Assembly: GCA_018712645.1 (NCBI GenBank)
Contig: DVGO01000067.1
Span: 1-43,104 of the forward strand
Source: Candidatus Faecousia faecavium
GTDB taxonomy: Bacteria > Bacillota > Clostridia > Oscillospirales > Oscillospiraceae
Reading direction: 5' to 3'
Length of the DNA: 43,104 nt
Below the pieces are notes generated by a model that worked only from the letters and a program-made list of their open reading frames with translations, was not told where the DNA came from and made no database searches. This document shows, in pieces, positions 33,123 to 41,109 of this stretch; the first letter of the stretch is position 1; every line of letters starts with the position of its first letter. The position numbers were made by a program, and so were the translations under genes.

Positions 33123-33980
33123 ATGGCAAAATATCACGAAAGAATTAACTGGAAGAAAGAAGCAAGACTTCTTCCCGGCTATATTATCGTCATTTTGTGG
33201 TGCGTCTTTACCGCGGTTATGGTTTTCTGGGTTTTTGGCGCCAGCCTTTCCACCTCCCGGGAGATTTTCTCCGGTAAGGTTCTGGAATTCGCTACTGGCT
33301 TCCACTGGGAAAACTACATTACTGCCTGGAAGACCCAAAATGTCTCTGTTTTCTTTGCAAACTCCCTGCTCTATGCCACAGTATCCTGCGCAGGCGTGCT
33401 GCTGATTTCCGCACCCTCTGCCTATGTGCTGTCCCGCTGGAACTTTACCTGCAGCCGCACCATTCGCCTGGGTCTGCTGATTTCCATGAGTGTGCCGGCG
33501 ATCATGATCATCATGCCCCTGTACACCCTGGCTGTTCAGTGGCACCTCAAGGGCCGCGTCCTGCTGATTCTCCTGTACATCCTGATGCGGGTACCCTATA
33601 CCACTATGTACCTGCTGGACTTCTTCAGCACCCTGTCCCGGTCTTATGAGGAAGCGGCCTACCTGGATGGCTGCCCCCCTGCTCAGACCTTCTGGAGAAT
33701 CATGCTGCCTCTGGTTCAGCCTGCGGTGGTAACCGTGACGATTTTCAACTTCCTGTCTGTCTGGAATGAATTCTTCATGGCATTGATCTTCACCAGCGAC
33801 GAGAGCATGACCCCTGTCGGTGTGGGACTGCTGCAGATCGTCAACTCCATGAAGTATACCGGCAACTACGGCGGTATGTTCGCGGCGGTTATGATCGTGT
33901 TCCTGCCCACCTTCCTGCTGTACATCTTCCTGTCCGAGAAGATTATCTCCGGTGTCACCGGCGGCGGTGTGAAGGGTTGA
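33123..33980 (+). CDS. Sugar ABC transporter permease, MalG-like
   Basis: Second transmembrane subunit of the importer, 285 residues, with six helices, the first at about 17-40 (YIIVILWCVFTAVMVFWVFGASL). The EAA loop EEAAYLDGCPPAQTFWRIMLP (near 178-198) is intact. Its ending (FLSEKIISGVTGGGVKG) is the classic MalG/UgpE C-terminus. AGGAGGG precedes the ATG. It is the last gene of the transporter operon and is followed by a strong terminator. Like its partner, it needs an ATPase encoded elsewhere. Confidence 0.94.
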   Translation: MAKYHERINWKKEARLLPGYIIVILWCVFTAVMVFWVFGASLSTSREIFSGKVLEFATGFHWENYITAWKTQNVSVFFANSLLYATVSCAGVLLISAPSAYVLSRWNFTCSRTIRLGLLISMSVPAIMIIMPLYTLAVQWHLKGRVLLILLYILMRVPYTTMYLLDFFSTLSRSYEEAAYLDGCPPAQTFWRIMLPLVQPAVVTVTIFNFLSVWNEFFMALIFTSDESMTPVGVGLLQIVNSMKYTGNYGGMFAAVMIVFLPTFLLYIFLSEKIISGVTGGGVKG

Positions 33981-34000
33981 TTTTTCCCGTGTTACTAAGT

Positions 34001-34036
34001 TTCCCCAGCGGCTATGCCGCTGGGGAATTCTTTTAT
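34001..34036. terminator. Terminator after the ABC transporter operon
   Basis: TTCCCCAGCGGC (34001-34012) and GCCGCTGGGGAA (34016-34027) with loop TAT, followed by TTCTTTTA. It lies between convergent genes. Confidence 0.92.
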
Positions 34037-35298
34037 TTCCAGTGCTTGTCGATTTCCTCCCGGATAATCTGCACATAGCGTCTGGCCTTGTCAATATTGT
34101 TGTGGATGGTGTAGACGTCGCGCTGGGTGATTTCCATTTTGCGGCCACGGGCGGCGTGGAGGCTCTTCTGAATGGCCTTGCGAACCTCCTCCTCATCCAG
34201 CACCGGGTTGACGCCCAGCATATTGGGGCTGGGTTTTCTGTGGAAGATTACCCGCGTGCCCTGGAGCCGTTCACCCATGAACTCTTCATTGCACCAGGGG
34301 GAGATGGAAACTTTGCGCAGGTTCTTCAGCTTGCTGATGCAGTTGTCCCAGATAGGGTCAACCGGCTCGCAGCAGCCGTAGGAGAACAGGCCGAACTGCT
34401 CGGAGATTTTCTTATAGCAAGGGAAGATGAACTCTTCGTACATGGCGGGAGAAATGCCTACACTCTCCTGGGAGTCCATGAAGCCCCAGACGTCATGGGT
34501 GGTGAAGGGACGCTTGTTCCATTCGTCCATGCCGGGAAGTTCCCGGTTAAAGGCCCAGCTGCCCTGGGAGACCCCTTCAAAGCTGGTGGTGGGCAGAATC
34601 AGCCGCTTTTCTTCCAGCATATGGAAGTAAGCCAGGGTGTCGTCGGCAATCCGATTCATCATCTGCTTAAACAGATCGGGATAGTCGTACATGGCGTACA
34701 TCATGTTCTCCATGCCCATGAAATGCACTACTTCCTGGGTGGGCACGCTGGTCAGGCAGTTCATGTGCATCCGCACAGGGAGGATATCGCCGATGGCCTC
34801 TTCAATGGCCTGACGCTTCTTCTCGGTGGTTTCCAGATCCACGCCGTAAACGCTCTGCTTGAGCTTGTCGTAATCCTCTTCCAGATCCTCCAGAATATGC
34901 TGGAACTGATGACCGACACTCTGATGTCCCTGGGCGTCCAGAGCGGTTTCAATCTGAATTTTCAGGCCGAACAGATGGAAGTAGGTGTCGTAGGTCAGGG
35001 GGAAATAATCCGGCGTCACCCGGTCGTCGTCGAACAGCTCCTGGTTCAGGAAGTTGCAGAACAGGGTGGTTTCGACCCACCGAGCGAACTCGCCCTGGCA
35101 CTTCAGCCGCTGAGGGATAATTTCCTGGGCGAAGGTCCACATTTCCAGGTGTACCATGGGGCGCTCACCCTGAAGGGCATTGTGCTGGTACCACTGCTGA
35201 ATCCGCTGCTGATTCTTCTCCTGGTTGGCCAGTTCCAGCTGCTTTCTGGCAACTTCCCGCAAGATGGCCTTGTCTGCTTGAGAGATTACATACTCCAT
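34033..35298 (-). CDS. URO-D (uroporphyrinogen decarboxylase)-like protein, orphan
   Basis: A 421-residue protein of the uroporphyrinogen decarboxylase superfamily in its divergent, carbohydrate-associated form. That superfamily includes the decarboxylase and the corrinoid-dependent methyltransferases MtaA/CmuA. Features are WKx-like ERPMVHLEMW near 45, TSVPTQEVVHFMGMENMMYAMYD in the middle, and SYGCCEPVDPIWDN with LRKVSISPWCN at the C-terminal half; Cys-Cys in GCCEP could bind a metal, as Zn does in methyltransferases. The usual heme-pathway signatures are not evident. ATG 35298 has AAAGGA upstream. It stands alone, divergent from an AraC regulator and next to a sugar transporter. No corrinoid protein gene is in the window. 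Substrate and reaction are unknown. Confidence 0.8.
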   Translation of the reverse strand: MEYVISQADKAILREVARKQLELANQEKNQQRIQQWYQHNALQGERPMVHLEMWTFAQEIIPQRLKCQGEFARWVETTLFCNFLNQELFDDDRVTPDYFPLTYDTYFHLFGLKIQIETALDAQGHQSVGHQFQHILEDLEEDYDKLKQSVYGVDLETTEKKRQAIEEAIGDILPVRMHMNCLTSVPTQEVVHFMGMENMMYAMYDYPDLFKQMMNRIADDTLAYFHMLEEKRLILPTTSFEGVSQGSWAFNRELPGMDEWNKRPFTTHDVWGFMDSQESVGISPAMYEEFIFPCYKKISEQFGLFSYGCCEPVDPIWDNCISKLKNLRKVSISPWCNEEFMGERLQGTRVIFHRKPSPNMLGVNPVLDEEEVRKAIQKSLHAARGRKMEITQRDVYTIHNNIDKARRYVQIIREEIDKHWK

Positions 35299-35356
35299 GA
35301 TGAATGTCCTTTCTGTAGTGAAATTCGCGCCATGGCGGCGGCTTGTTGTTAATCTC

Positions 35357-35362
35357 ATTATA
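35357..35362 (-). promoter_or_regulatory. Possible -10 box of the URO-D-like gene
   Basis: TATAAT on the minus strand (35362-35357), 59 bases before the ATG. No good -35 box is seen, which fits a promoter needing an activator such as the divergent AraC protein. Confidence 0.45.
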
Positions 35363-35489
35363 CTCCGGGAATGAAAAAAAGCACTGCTGGTTCTTGCTGA
35401 GGAATAATAAAAAATTGCTTGGATGCTCTTGCGCTGCAGCAGAAAATATGCCACAATAACAGCACAATGAAAAGAAAGGTGTGATTTCC

Positions 35490-36371
35490 GTGGGCGATTT
35501 CTCGCGAAGAGAAGTTCTTGCTGACAGTCTGGCAAAAACCTTGCTTTGGGTCACAACCACACCCTCTACGATGGTGAAAACGCTCCCCTTTTATCTGTTG
35601 GAGGCTGGATGCTTCCTTGCCGATCCAAACTACATCATTCAGCGGGAGTATCACAATAGTTATTTATTGCTCTACACAAGAAACGGTCAGGGAACCCTGA
35701 AAACCCAGGGGGTGAGCCTTTCTTTGGGACCGGAAAGCTGCGTGGTTCTGGACTGCCATAAGCCCCACGAGTATTGCTGCAGCGGCGAAGAATGGGAATT
35801 TCTGTGGTTTCACTTTGGAGGCAGCGGCGCCGATACCCTTTATCCCCTGCTGTATCCTGCCCAGGTGCAGCAAAGCATGGTGGAAAATCCCTTGGAATTT
35901 GAGGAAGCTCTTCGGGACATCTTGGGCCTGGCAGAATACGATGATATGGGCAGCTGCGTGGAGACTTCTGCAAAAATCCACACCCTGCTGTCCCGGCTGC
36001 TCCATGCCCGGCTGAATCAGGAGCAAAGGGATCAGAAGGGCACATACGACCGGGAAATTTCCTGGGCAGTGGCCTATATCAAAGAGCATTACGGCGAACC
36101 GATTACCATTGACGATATGATTCAGACCCTTCCCATATCCAAATTTCATTTTATCCGGTGCTTCCGTCGGCTGATGGGGGTGCCGCCCTACAGCTACCTG
36201 ACCAATTACCGGATCAATATGTCCAAGGTGCTGCTGCGGACTACCCAGCAGCCGGTGGCGGAAATCGGTCAGGCCTGCGGTTTTCAGGAGGCCAGCAACT
36301 TTATCGCCCATTTCAAAAAACACACCGGGCTGCGGCCCAGTGCCTATCGGCGGATCTTCCTTCAGGAATAG
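35490..36371 (+). CDS. AraC-family transcriptional regulator 2
   Basis: A 293-residue AraC/XylS regulator with an N-terminal cupin (about 35-110: YHNSYLLLYTRNGQGTL, CVVLDCHKPHEY, WEFLWFHFGG) and a C-terminal DNA-binding domain (about 185-290: ITIDDMIQTLPISKFHFIRCFRRLMGVPPYSYL, VAEIGQACGFQEASNFIAHFKKHTGLRPSAYR). I place the start at GTG 35490, since AAAGG at 35475-35479 is well spaced from it; GTG 35481 is the alternative. It is divergent from the URO-D-like gene, so that gene is its likeliest target. Confidence 0.9.
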   Translation: MGDFSRREVLADSLAKTLLWVTTTPSTMVKTLPFYLLEAGCFLADPNYIIQREYHNSYLLLYTRNGQGTLKTQGVSLSLGPESCVVLDCHKPHEYCCSGEEWEFLWFHFGGSGADTLYPLLYPAQVQQSMVENPLEFEEALRDILGLAEYDDMGSCVETSAKIHTLLSRLLHARLNQEQRDQKGTYDREISWAVAYIKEHYGEPITIDDMIQTLPISKFHFIRCFRRLMGVPPYSYLTNYRINMSKVLLRTTQQPVAEIGQACGFQEASNFIAHFKKHTGLRPSAYRRIFLQE

Positions 36372-36395
36372 TCCAACCGGATAAATAAAAAGAAA

Positions 36396-36420
36396 TAGGG
36401 AGCCATCTGGCTCCCTAAAT
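36396..36420. terminator. Terminator shared by araC-like gene 2 and xre gene
   Basis: TAGGGAGCC (36396-36404) and GGCTCCCTA (36409-36417), loop ATCT. It overlaps the stop codon of the convergent xre gene. On the minus strand it is followed by TTTCTTTTTATTTAT, a strong U-tract; on the plus strand only by AATTTC. Confidence 0.85.
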
Positions 36421-36753
36421 TTCATGTTCGCTGTTTATGGCTTTGAGCAATTGCAAAGCGGCACTTTTTTGGGCAGGGGTTAAATTGACCCAGCATTCAA
36501 ACACGGCCTTTAAATCAGGCGTCAATTCTACCGTCTCTTCTTCTGCAAAGAACTGGGATAATGTGATGCCGAAGCCTTTGCAGATTACCGCAAGTGTGGC
36601 AATGGAGGGTACGGTATTTCTGCGAAAGATATTGGCAATCGTTGACTGGTTCAATCCGCATTTTTTGGCCAAACGGTATTCTGTCCAGCCGCGCTCCGCC
36701 AGCAGGCAGCGGAGCTTTTCAATTGTATCCAAAGTCACACCACATTTCTGCAT
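36415..36753 (-). CDS. Xre-family helix-turn-helix regulator 1
   Basis: A 112-residue regulator with a Cro/C1-type helix-turn-helix (about 10-65: LRCLLAERGWTEYRLAKKCGLNQSTIANIFRRN, then PSIATLAVICKGFGITLSQFF). The C-terminal 45 residues (LTPDLKAVFECWVNLTPAQKSAALQLLKAI) resemble the tail of many clostridial Xre regulators. ATG 36753 is preferred to TTG 36774, but neither has a good ribosome site, so the start is uncertain. It stands alone between the sugar island and the quorum-sensing genes, and is divergent from a small conserved protein gene. Confidence 0.88.
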   Translation of the reverse strand: MQKCGVTLDTIEKLRCLLAERGWTEYRLAKKCGLNQSTIANIFRRNTVPSIATLAVICKGFGITLSQFFAEEETVELTPDLKAVFECWVNLTPAQKSAALQLLKAINSEHEI

Positions 36754-36867
36754 GTATTTCCGTAAGGGAATCAAGACGGTATGGGGTTTCCCAATTTTGC
36801 AGCACAGCCGACAGAAGAAGCGGTGCTGCTGCGGTTTCTCTATCTATTTCTCCCTGTCTCGACGGTA

Positions 36868-36896
36868 TTCGACACCTTTCGGAAACGGGGTATGCT
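36868..36896 (+). promoter_or_regulatory. Predicted promoter of the 85-residue protein
   Basis: TTCGAC (36868-36873), 17 bases, TATGCT (36891-36896), followed by a leader of about 55 bases with AAAGGAG. Confidence 0.5.
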
Positions 36897-36957
36897 ACTA
36901 TAGCGTTACGTTGAGATGGAAAACCATCTCACCAAGACACCATAAAGGAGCATTGCC

Positions 36958-37215
36958 ATGTTCAGAAAAATTGCGGAAGAAGTTCAGATACAAAAAATCA
37001 TTGCGCAAATTGCCCGGCGGGAAGGAATTACAGAGGCTGAAGTGCGCCGTGCCATGCAGGAAGCCCTCCAGGCGGGGTTCCGCAACCCGGACCCGGCGAT
37101 CCAAGCTGCCTGGCGGCAGGTACCCATGAAAGGGAACAGTCCCAGGCCGGAGGAATTCATCGCCTGGGCCGGGTGCAAGGTTCGCGCAAAAACAGCGGGT
37201 GGAAAACTGTTTTGA
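36958..37215 (+). CDS. Small conserved protein, possibly Spo0A C-terminal-domain-like
   Basis: An 85-residue charged protein. AARREGITEAEVRRAMQEAL-type sequence (about 18-38) looks like a helix-turn-helix, followed by NPDPAIQAAWRQVP and RPEEFIAW. Short proteins of this pattern are common in gut Clostridia and I recall them being named after the Spo0A C-terminal domain, but I would not rely on that name. A clear ribosome site AAAGGAG and a promoter make it a real gene. It lies between Xre regulator 1 and the agrDB genes. Function unknown. Confidence 0.75.
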   Translation: MFRKIAEEVQIQKIIAQIARREGITEAEVRRAMQEALQAGFRNPDPAIQAAWRQVPMKGNSPRPEEFIAWAGCKVRAKTAGGKLF

Positions 37216-37571
37216 ACAAATTAGGCGAAACCTTTTCGGCATTCAGCGGAGAATCCTGACCGGCTCCGGGACTGTGAGGAGGTTCTGCATGCTGGCAGAG
37301 CCATAAAATTTGGGCTGCCTTCTGGGTGCGAAAGTAAGGCACGCTGCCTCGGTGTAAAAAGCAGCGTGCCTCGGTATTCGCTTACACAAAATGAAATGGA
37401 TTGCCGAGGAAGCTATCTTGTAGCTTGGTCCGTAGCCGTGGCAACTTATTTCCGATGGAACGGTAAACCTTCCCAACCCGGTCAATTCCCATGCGCCCAA
37501 TTCAGAACCACGAGAAAAGTTTACCCGGGTTTCAGGAAAAATGCAAGAGCTCATGCAAAACTGCAAGAAAA
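37216..37571. other. 356-base gap downstream of agrB
   Basis: No gene seen. It holds a weak hairpin GGTTCTGC/GCAGAGCC (about 37280-37301) and a strong one, GGCACGCTGC (37338-37347) with GCAGCGTGCC (37361-37370) around 13 bases. On the minus strand the strong stem is followed by TTACTTTC, so it may end agrDB transcription. The rest is unassigned. Confidence 0.55.
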
Positions 37572-38183
37572 TCATGTCAAATTGCGGAATATTTCCTGCT
37601 TGCCTTGGCAGCATCGCTGCTTTAGAAAGCCTGCCAGAAGAAGCAGACCTTCCAGTGCAACGCTCCAGGGAATTACCCACAAAAGAAGGCAATATCCCAT
37701 TTGCGCCGCAACGATGGCAATCAGGGCGGAACCCAGGACGAGTCCTTTGGAAATCCTTCCATAGTGCCGTTTTTCGGATTGGGTTAAGGGCTTTTCCGGA
37801 ACGTCCAGCGGACTGAATATCCAGACCATTGGCCCAAACACCAACAGCATGCCATAGGCGGCTGTGGTCGTACCGGAGGCACGCAGCCATCCCATTCCCA
37901 CAACGGCCAGACAGAAGCAAAGGGTTGTGCATAGAAGGCATACCCATTCTCTGGATGCATGCACGCCTCCGGCGTATCCGCGCAGCAGGGAAAAGTGCAG
38001 ATAAAAAAGAATGCACGCCCAGAACAAATCGCAGAGCAGCCCCAGCGTACACACCAGGATGAAGAATGCCGCCCGGGAGATCAGCAGGAATAAACCATAT
38101 TCATACAGTTCCGATTCTTCTTGTGAAACAACACCGGTACAGACCAAGAAACGACAGATGCGCTTTGCCGCTGAGGAGATCAT
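37572..38183 (-). CDS. agrB: AgrB-like membrane peptidase of a quorum-sensing system
   Basis: Integral membrane cysteine endopeptidase that cuts the AgrD propeptide C-terminally and forms the thiolactone ring. The 203 residues hold the active-site pair His75 and Cys82 in LLRGYAGGVHASREWVCLL; the spacing of seven equals that of His77/Cys84 in Staphylococcus AgrB. About six hydrophobic segments are visible (for example 30-50, 52-68, 80-100, 106-124, 150-170, 170-188). Its ATG overlaps the agrD stop (ATGA at 38183-38180), which links their translation. The histidine kinase and LytTR regulator lie divergently close by. Confidence 0.93.
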   Translation of the reverse strand: MISSAAKRICRFLVCTGVVSQEESELYEYGLFLLISRAAFFILVCTLGLLCDLFWACILFYLHFSLLRGYAGGVHASREWVCLLCTTLCFCLAVVGMGWLRASGTTTAAYGMLLVFGPMVWIFSPLDVPEKPLTQSEKRHYGRISKGLVLGSALIAIVAAQMGYCLLLWVIPWSVALEGLLLLAGFLKQRCCQGKQEIFRNLT

Positions 38184-38329
38184 GCGTTCTCCTTCTTAAA
38201 GCGGTTCAGGCCGGCAGGTGCCTTGGGCTGGAAGATGATGCTGCAGGTGGTCTGATTGGCATCACGGCGCAGAGCGTTTTCTGCAGTCTTCTTCGCAATC
38301 TTTGCGGCCAGGGTGGTTACCTTTTTCAT
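38180..38329 (-). CDS. agrD: AgrD-like cyclic lactone autoinducer propeptide
   Basis: A 49-residue peptide precursor. The N-terminal 22 residues (MKKVTTLAAKIAKKTAENAL) form the positively charged amphipathic helix that anchors AgrD in the membrane. Cys29 in NQTTCSIIFQPKAP is the ring Cys; by analogy with other AgrD peptides the ring would be CSIIF (29-33) closed on Phe33, with a tail such as NQTT. The C-terminal part (QPKAPAGLNRFKKENA), which AgrB removes, carries the conserved Pro. ATG 38329 has an ideal ribosome site AAGGAGGTGAT. The mature peptide ends are predicted, not seen. Confidence 0.92.
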   Translation of the reverse strand: MKKVTTLAAKIAKKTAENALRRDANQTTCSIIFQPKAPAGLNRFKKENA

Positions 38330-38350
38330 GTTTATCACCTCCTTGCCTGC

Positions 38351-38379
38351 ACAGTAGCACAATGGGGAATCCTTTTCAA
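38351..38379 (-). promoter_or_regulatory. Predicted agrDB promoter
   Basis: On the minus strand: TTGAAA (38379-38374), 17 bases, TACTGT (38356-38351). This leaves a very short leader before the ribosome site at about 38344-38334, so the true start may lie elsewhere. Confidence 0.45.
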
Positions 38380-38422
38380 GACAGTGTGCAAAAAAACGGG
38401 GAAAAGAGGAAAAAATGCCGAA

Positions 38423-38449
38423 AATACATAGGATACAGAACAATACATA
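38423..38449. repeat. Direct repeats AATACATA upstream of agrDB, possible LytTR boxes
   Basis: AATACATA occurs at 38423-38430 and 38442-38449, 19 bases apart, between the divergent agrDB and xre genes. LytTR regulators such as AgrA normally bind paired direct repeats about 21 bases apart, so these are candidate binding sites, though the match to the known consensus is not close. Confidence 0.35.
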
Positions 38450-38508
38450 ATTTTTCGCAGATTCAGCCTGCCAGGAAAAAATAGCTGGCACAGCAGTGGT
38501 GACATGAT

Positions 38509-38832
38509 ATGGAAATGAACAAACGAGAAATCGGCAAACGGATTGCCCGGACCCGCAATGCCTGCGGTCTTACCCAGGAGCAGCTTTGCAAGCGGATCGG
38601 CTATTCCAAAAATCATTTATCCGGGATTGAGCGTGGGACATACACCATCACCGCACCCATGCTTTTCAAACTATGCACGGTACTGGGAAATACGCCGGAT
38701 TACTACCTGATTGGAAAAATCAGCGCAGAGGCCAATGAAATTACCCGCCTGATTATGCGCCTGTCGCCCAATGAACAGGGAATGCTGGAGGAGCTTTTAA
38801 AGGTATATGTGCAGTCGAATAACAGGGAATAA
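38509..38832 (+). CDS. Xre-family helix-turn-helix regulator 2
   Basis: A 107-residue DNA-binding protein with a Cro/C1 domain at about 6-62 (IGKRIARTRNACGLTQEQL, IGYSKNHLSGIERGTYTITAPMLFKLC, LGNTPDYYL). The short tail (ITRLIMRLSPNEQGMLEELLKVY) is a helix typical of clostridial Xre regulators. It sits between agrDB and the agr response regulator, facing the latter, so it may control the quorum system. The ribosome site before ATG 38509 is weak (GGTGA); ATG 38515 is also possible. Confidence 0.92.
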   Translation: MEMNKREIGKRIARTRNACGLTQEQLCKRIGYSKNHLSGIERGTYTITAPMLFKLCTVLGNTPDYYLIGKISAEANEITRLIMRLSPNEQGMLEELLKVYVQSNNRE

Positions 38833-38865
38833 CAAATATTACCGTTGGTTTTGCAGGAAATTTGC

Positions 38866-38895
38866 TTGCAGCAAAGATGCCCCCTATGGTAAAAT
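38866..38895 (+). promoter_or_regulatory. Predicted promoter of the agrA-agrC pair
   Basis: TTGCAG (38866-38871), 18 bases, TAAAAT (38890-38895), with the agrA-like ATG at 38947. Confidence 0.5.
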
Positions 38896-38946
38896 AAACC
38901 CGCCGTGTCCGGCGGTCAATTCTGTATTGCTGGGAGGAGATGCTCC

Positions 38947-39645
38947 ATGAAAATATTGATCTGTGATGACGAAGAAGCGTATGTGGAAATCCTCCGTGCC
39001 CATGTGCATGAATATATGGCCAACCGGTTTGTTGCTCATGAAATCATTACTTCTACAGATCCTACGCCTGTTTTGCGCAGCGATACCAGGTTTGACCTGG
39101 CCTTTCTGGATATTCAAATGGCACAGACAGATGGAATTACCCTGGCCAAAGAGCTGAAGAAGCGCAACAGCAAAATTGCTCTGTTTTTCGTGACCAACTA
39201 TGATGAATACCAGGACGATGCCATGGATTTGCAGGCTTTTCGCTACTACTCCAAGCCCTTTGACGTATGCCGTCTGTATTCCGGCCTGGACAAGGCTATG
39301 GAGTATATCGATGGGGCCTATGTGGATATCTTTCTGTACGGCGACAATGTACAGCAAAGGATTTTAATTGATGATATCTTATATCTGACCCGTTCCAACC
39401 GGAAAAATTACTTAAAGACGAAAAACCAGAGCATTCCCATCCGGGAAAGCTTTGAGCAAATCAGTGAGAAACTGCCGCCGCTGTTTTTCTACCAGGTGCA
39501 CAAATCCTTTGTTGTGAATCTGCACTATGTCAATCAGTACTCGTATTCCGAACTGTATTTGACAGACGGCACCCGGATTCCCATTGCTCCCAGAAAGCAG
39601 GCGCAGTTTCACAAATACTGGTTTGAATACTTAAGGAGACGATAG
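38947..39645 (+). CDS. LytTR-family response regulator, AgrA-like
   Basis: Cytosolic transcription factor activated by the following kinase. The 232 residues contain a receiver domain (1-120: CDDEE at 6-10, phospho-acceptor Asp55 in LAFLDIQM, Lys in YYSKPFD) and a LytTR DNA-binding domain (about 132-232: RILIDDILYLTRSNRKNYL, VHKSFVVNLHYV, IPIAPRKQAQFHKYW). ATG 38947 follows GGGAGGAGA; a longer frame from 38905 has no ribosome site. The kinase gene starts one base after its stop codon, so they form a pair. Its likely targets include agrDB. Confidence 0.93.
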   Translation: MKILICDDEEAYVEILRAHVHEYMANRFVAHEIITSTDPTPVLRSDTRFDLAFLDIQMAQTDGITLAKELKKRNSKIALFFVTNYDEYQDDAMDLQAFRYYSKPFDVCRLYSGLDKAMEYIDGAYVDIFLYGDNVQQRILIDDILYLTRSNRKNYLKTKNQSIPIRESFEQISEKLPPLFFYQVHKSFVVNLHYVNQYSYSELYLTDGTRIPIAPRKQAQFHKYWFEYLRRR

Positions 39646-39646
39646 T

Positions 39647-40969
39647 ATGCTCAATCCCCTGATTTCCTGCACCGTCTATGGATTTGAAATGCTGATTGTA
39701 TACATTTTCTTTTCCAGAATTGCCACCCGGCGGTGCCCTTTCTGGAAATGCATTGGCATTGGGCTTGCTCTGTTTGAGCTGGGTTCCGGCGTGAATTTGC
39801 TTTTTCACAATAATGTTTTTGTCAACACCTTGTTTTCCTGTGGAATCAAAATTGTGTATGTCCCTATCTGTTTTGAAATGCGACGGATTTCTACGGTATG
39901 CTATGCCATTGTTCTGGACGCACTGAATTTTGCGTTGGAAATGGTTTCCATCCTGTTTCTCTCCGTACTTGCCAGGGTAGACGCAGGAGAATTGAATCAC
40001 AATCTGCCGCTGCTTGCCATGGCAGCCTTTGCCAGCAAGGTGCTTTTGCTCCTGACTTGCCTGATTTTGTCCAATATCATCAATCCCAAAGCCAATTTTA
40101 CGAAAGCTCCTTTGCTGCTGCTTTACTATCCGTTGGCTGTGGCTGCCTGCATGAGTGCATTTTGGTATATCTGCGTCCAGGATGGCATTACATACAAAGT
40201 GCAGCTGCTCCTTGCAATCTGCAGTGCCATTATTTTTGGCGCTACCTTGCTTCAGTTTATCACCTATCAGCAGCAGATTGAGGAAAACAGTGAATACATC
40301 CGATTGAAAAGCGAATACGACAAACTCCAGACGGAGAAATCCTACTACGATATTCTGGAACGGCAAAATCAGAACCTGATGCTGTATGCCCACGATGCGA
40401 AAAATCACCTGGCAGCCATACAGGCACGCAATCAGGACCCTGCTATCGCCAGCTACATAGCCAAAATGGCAGACCAGTTGAATACCTATTCCAAAAGCTG
40501 CCGCAGCGGCAATTTGATGCTGGATGTGATGATTGGAAAATACGTCCTGGTCTGCGAGCGCCGGGGGATTTCCTTTGACTACAATGTAAGAAGCTGCAAC
40601 CTGAAGAAAATGGAAGATATGGACTTGGTGGCAGTTCTGGGGAACCTGATGGATAACGCTGTAACCGCCGCAGAGAAATCCGTCCGGAAACAAATTTCCC
40701 TGGAAACCACCATTCGCAACGGATTTGACATAATGATTCTCTCCAACAGCTGTGCCGCACCTCCCAGTACCTGCTCCGGAACGCTGGTTACCTCCAAAGA
40801 GGACAGAAAACTCCATGGTTTTGGCCTGAAAAGTGTGAAAAAAGTGCTGCGTAACTACCATGGCGATTTCGAATGGACATATGATGAAAGAGCGGGTATA
40901 TTTACTGTTACGGTAATGATTGCCCAGCCAAACAAATCCTGGCCCGGCAAGATGCAGATCCAGGCTTGA
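39647..40969 (+). CDS. GHKL-type sensor histidine kinase, AgrC-like
   Basis: Membrane receptor for the cyclic peptide, 440 residues. The N-terminal 205 residues hold six or seven hydrophobic helices, as in AgrC. A coiled linker (205-245) leads to the H-box YAHDAKNHLAAI with His249, and the ATPase domain has the N-box NLMDNAVTAA (near 333) and the G-box KLHGFGLKSVKKVL. This is the HPK10-type kinase that pairs with LytTR regulators. AGGAG precedes the ATG and the gene is followed by a good terminator. Together with AgrD, AgrB and the regulator it completes the quorum-sensing circuit. Confidence 0.93.
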   Translation: MLNPLISCTVYGFEMLIVYIFFSRIATRRCPFWKCIGIGLALFELGSGVNLLFHNNVFVNTLFSCGIKIVYVPICFEMRRISTVCYAIVLDALNFALEMVSILFLSVLARVDAGELNHNLPLLAMAAFASKVLLLLTCLILSNIINPKANFTKAPLLLLYYPLAVAACMSAFWYICVQDGITYKVQLLLAICSAIIFGATLLQFITYQQQIEENSEYIRLKSEYDKLQTEKSYYDILERQNQNLMLYAHDAKNHLAAIQARNQDPAIASYIAKMADQLNTYSKSCRSGNLMLDVMIGKYVLVCERRGISFDYNVRSCNLKKMEDMDLVAVLGNLMDNAVTAAEKSVRKQISLETTIRNGFDIMILSNSCAAPPSTCSGTLVTSKEDRKLHGFGLKSVKKVLRNYHGDFEWTYDERAGIFTVTVMIAQPNKSWPGKMQIQA

Positions 40970-40985
40970 GTTTTCCAATCAAATT

Positions 40986-41014
40986 AGCGCACCACCTTGG
41001 GCGGTGCGCTTTTC
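40986..41014 (+). terminator. Terminator after agrC-like gene
   Basis: AGCGCACC (40986-40993) and GGTGCGCT (41003-41010), followed by TTTTC. Confidence 0.9.
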
Positions 41015-41109
41015 GATTTCTGCGGCATCAGAAAAGGAAAACTACTTGTGGAATGTATCGAGAAATTAGAGAATTGAGTTGGGGTAATACAAGACTGATA
41101 TGCAACAAA

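Noticed and set aside
37243-38052. Minus-strand 269-residue frame overlapping agrB
   Set aside because: It overlaps agrB on the same strand in another frame and lacks a ribosome site and domain features.
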